A DNA stretch of 5,156 nt from UMGS1781 sp045628105 (lineage in GTDB: Bacteria; Bacillota; Clostridia; TANB77; CAG-508), in contig JAZQOX010000052.1 in assembly GCA_045628105.1 (NCBI GenBank), positions 1-5,156 of the forward strand, in the 5' to 3' direction. The notes beneath the pieces are model-generated. The model was not told where the DNA came from. It saw only the letters and a list, made by a program, of their open reading frames with translations, and searched no databases. Shown one piece after another: positions 4,707-5,156 of this stretch (its first letter is position 1; the number at the start of each line of letters is the position of its first letter). A program made the position numbers and the translations under genes.

Positions 4707-5156
4707 ATGTTCGAAGGAATTACAAATTTTTTTAAGAGATTGATGAAATCAGAAGCAAAAGAAGCACCTAGCAAAGACACTGCAAAAGAAAGACTACATT
4801 TAGTATTAATGCAAGACAGAGCAAATGTTTCTGCAGACTTTTTAGAGCTAATGAAGCAAGAAATTATAGAAGTTATAAAAAAGTATATAGAAGTAGAAGA
4901 GTCAGCTATAGATGTTAGACTTACTAACGAAGTAGGAGAAGATGGAAAGCAAGGAGCACCATCACTTTATGCAAATATTCCTATTTTAAATATAAAACAC
5001 GAGACAAATGATAAAAAAGAAGAAGACTTAAAAAAAGAAGAAAATAATAAAGAAAAAGAAATTAAACAAGACGACAAAAAAGAAGAAAAAGAAATTCAAG
5101 AAGATAAAACCAAGGAAGAAAAACCAAAAGAAAATAAAGAAGAAAATAAAACTAAG
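4707..5156 (+). CDS. minE: MinE topological specificity factor with extended charged tail (partial, open at window end)
   Basis: MinE stimulates MinD ATPase and drives pole-to-pole oscillation. The ATG at 4707 follows AAAGGA (4695-4700). Residues 1-13 (MFEGITNFFKRLM) form the amphipathic membrane-binding start. Residues 26-40 (AKERLHLVLMQDRAN) are the MinD-contact segment. Helix 'DFLELMKQEIIEVIKKYI' (44-61) and strand 'AIDVRL' (67-72) continue into the topological domain, ending near 'YANIPIL' (88-94). Family members normally stop near residue 85-95. Here the frame continues for at least 56 more residues without a stop. Of residues 101-150, 17 are Lys, 15 Glu and 5 Asp, with KKEE recurring. 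The true C-terminus is beyond the window. The MinE identity is secure; the tail's role is unknown. Confidence 0.92.
   Translation, partial: MFEGITNFFKRLMKSEAKEAPSKDTAKERLHLVLMQDRANVSADFLELMKQEIIEVIKKYIEVEESAIDVRLTNEVGEDGKQGAPSLYANIPILNIKHETNDKKEEDLKKEENNKEKEIKQDDKKEEKEIQEDKTKEEKPKENKEENKTK

Overview
The window looks like a chromosome segment from a low-GC Gram-positive bacterium of the class Clostridia, perhaps an uncultured gut lineage. The signs are strong A+T richness, AGGAGG-type ribosome binding sites, A/T-ending codons, a pilin-like 'KGVTLISLI' surface protein of a type common in Clostridia, and a MinD/MinE pair. This is inferred from style and gene content. All genes read on the + strand.

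Layout: (1) Bases 1-180 are the tail of an rRNA operon: the 3' end of a 5S rRNA, a complete tRNA-Asn(GUU) with encoded CCA, and a strong terminator. (2) Bases 181-326 are an A/T-rich leader with five TTACAA hexamers and a good extended -10 promoter. (3) Bases 327-1756 hold one pilin-like surface protein gene spread over three reading frames. It has a prepilin-type N-terminus, two 38-residue Cys/His repeats resembling zinc ribbons, and a C-terminal surface domain ending in 'RVRPVVYLRSD'. Two apparent +1 shifts make it a pseudogene, a phase-variable gene, a recoded gene or a sequencing artefact. (4) Bases 1814-3726 are a two-gene purine nucleoside salvage operon with its own promoter and terminator: adenosine deaminase (add), then a nucleoside phosphorylase. 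(5) From 3804 to the window end is a minD-minE operon with its own near-consensus promoter and no adjacent minC.

How the genes work together: the deaminase converts adenosine to inosine, and the phosphorylase could split inosine to hypoxanthine and ribose-1-phosphate. MinD and MinE form the membrane oscillator that positions the division septum. The MinE frame does not stop at the usual length of about 90 residues. It runs on into a Lys/Glu-rich tail that is still open at the last base.

The observations most worth following up are the extended MinE and the pilin/Cys-repeat protein in three frames. I found no CRISPR array, transposase, phage gene or clearly new defence or biosynthetic system. 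No stretch longer than 300 bases lacks a gene.
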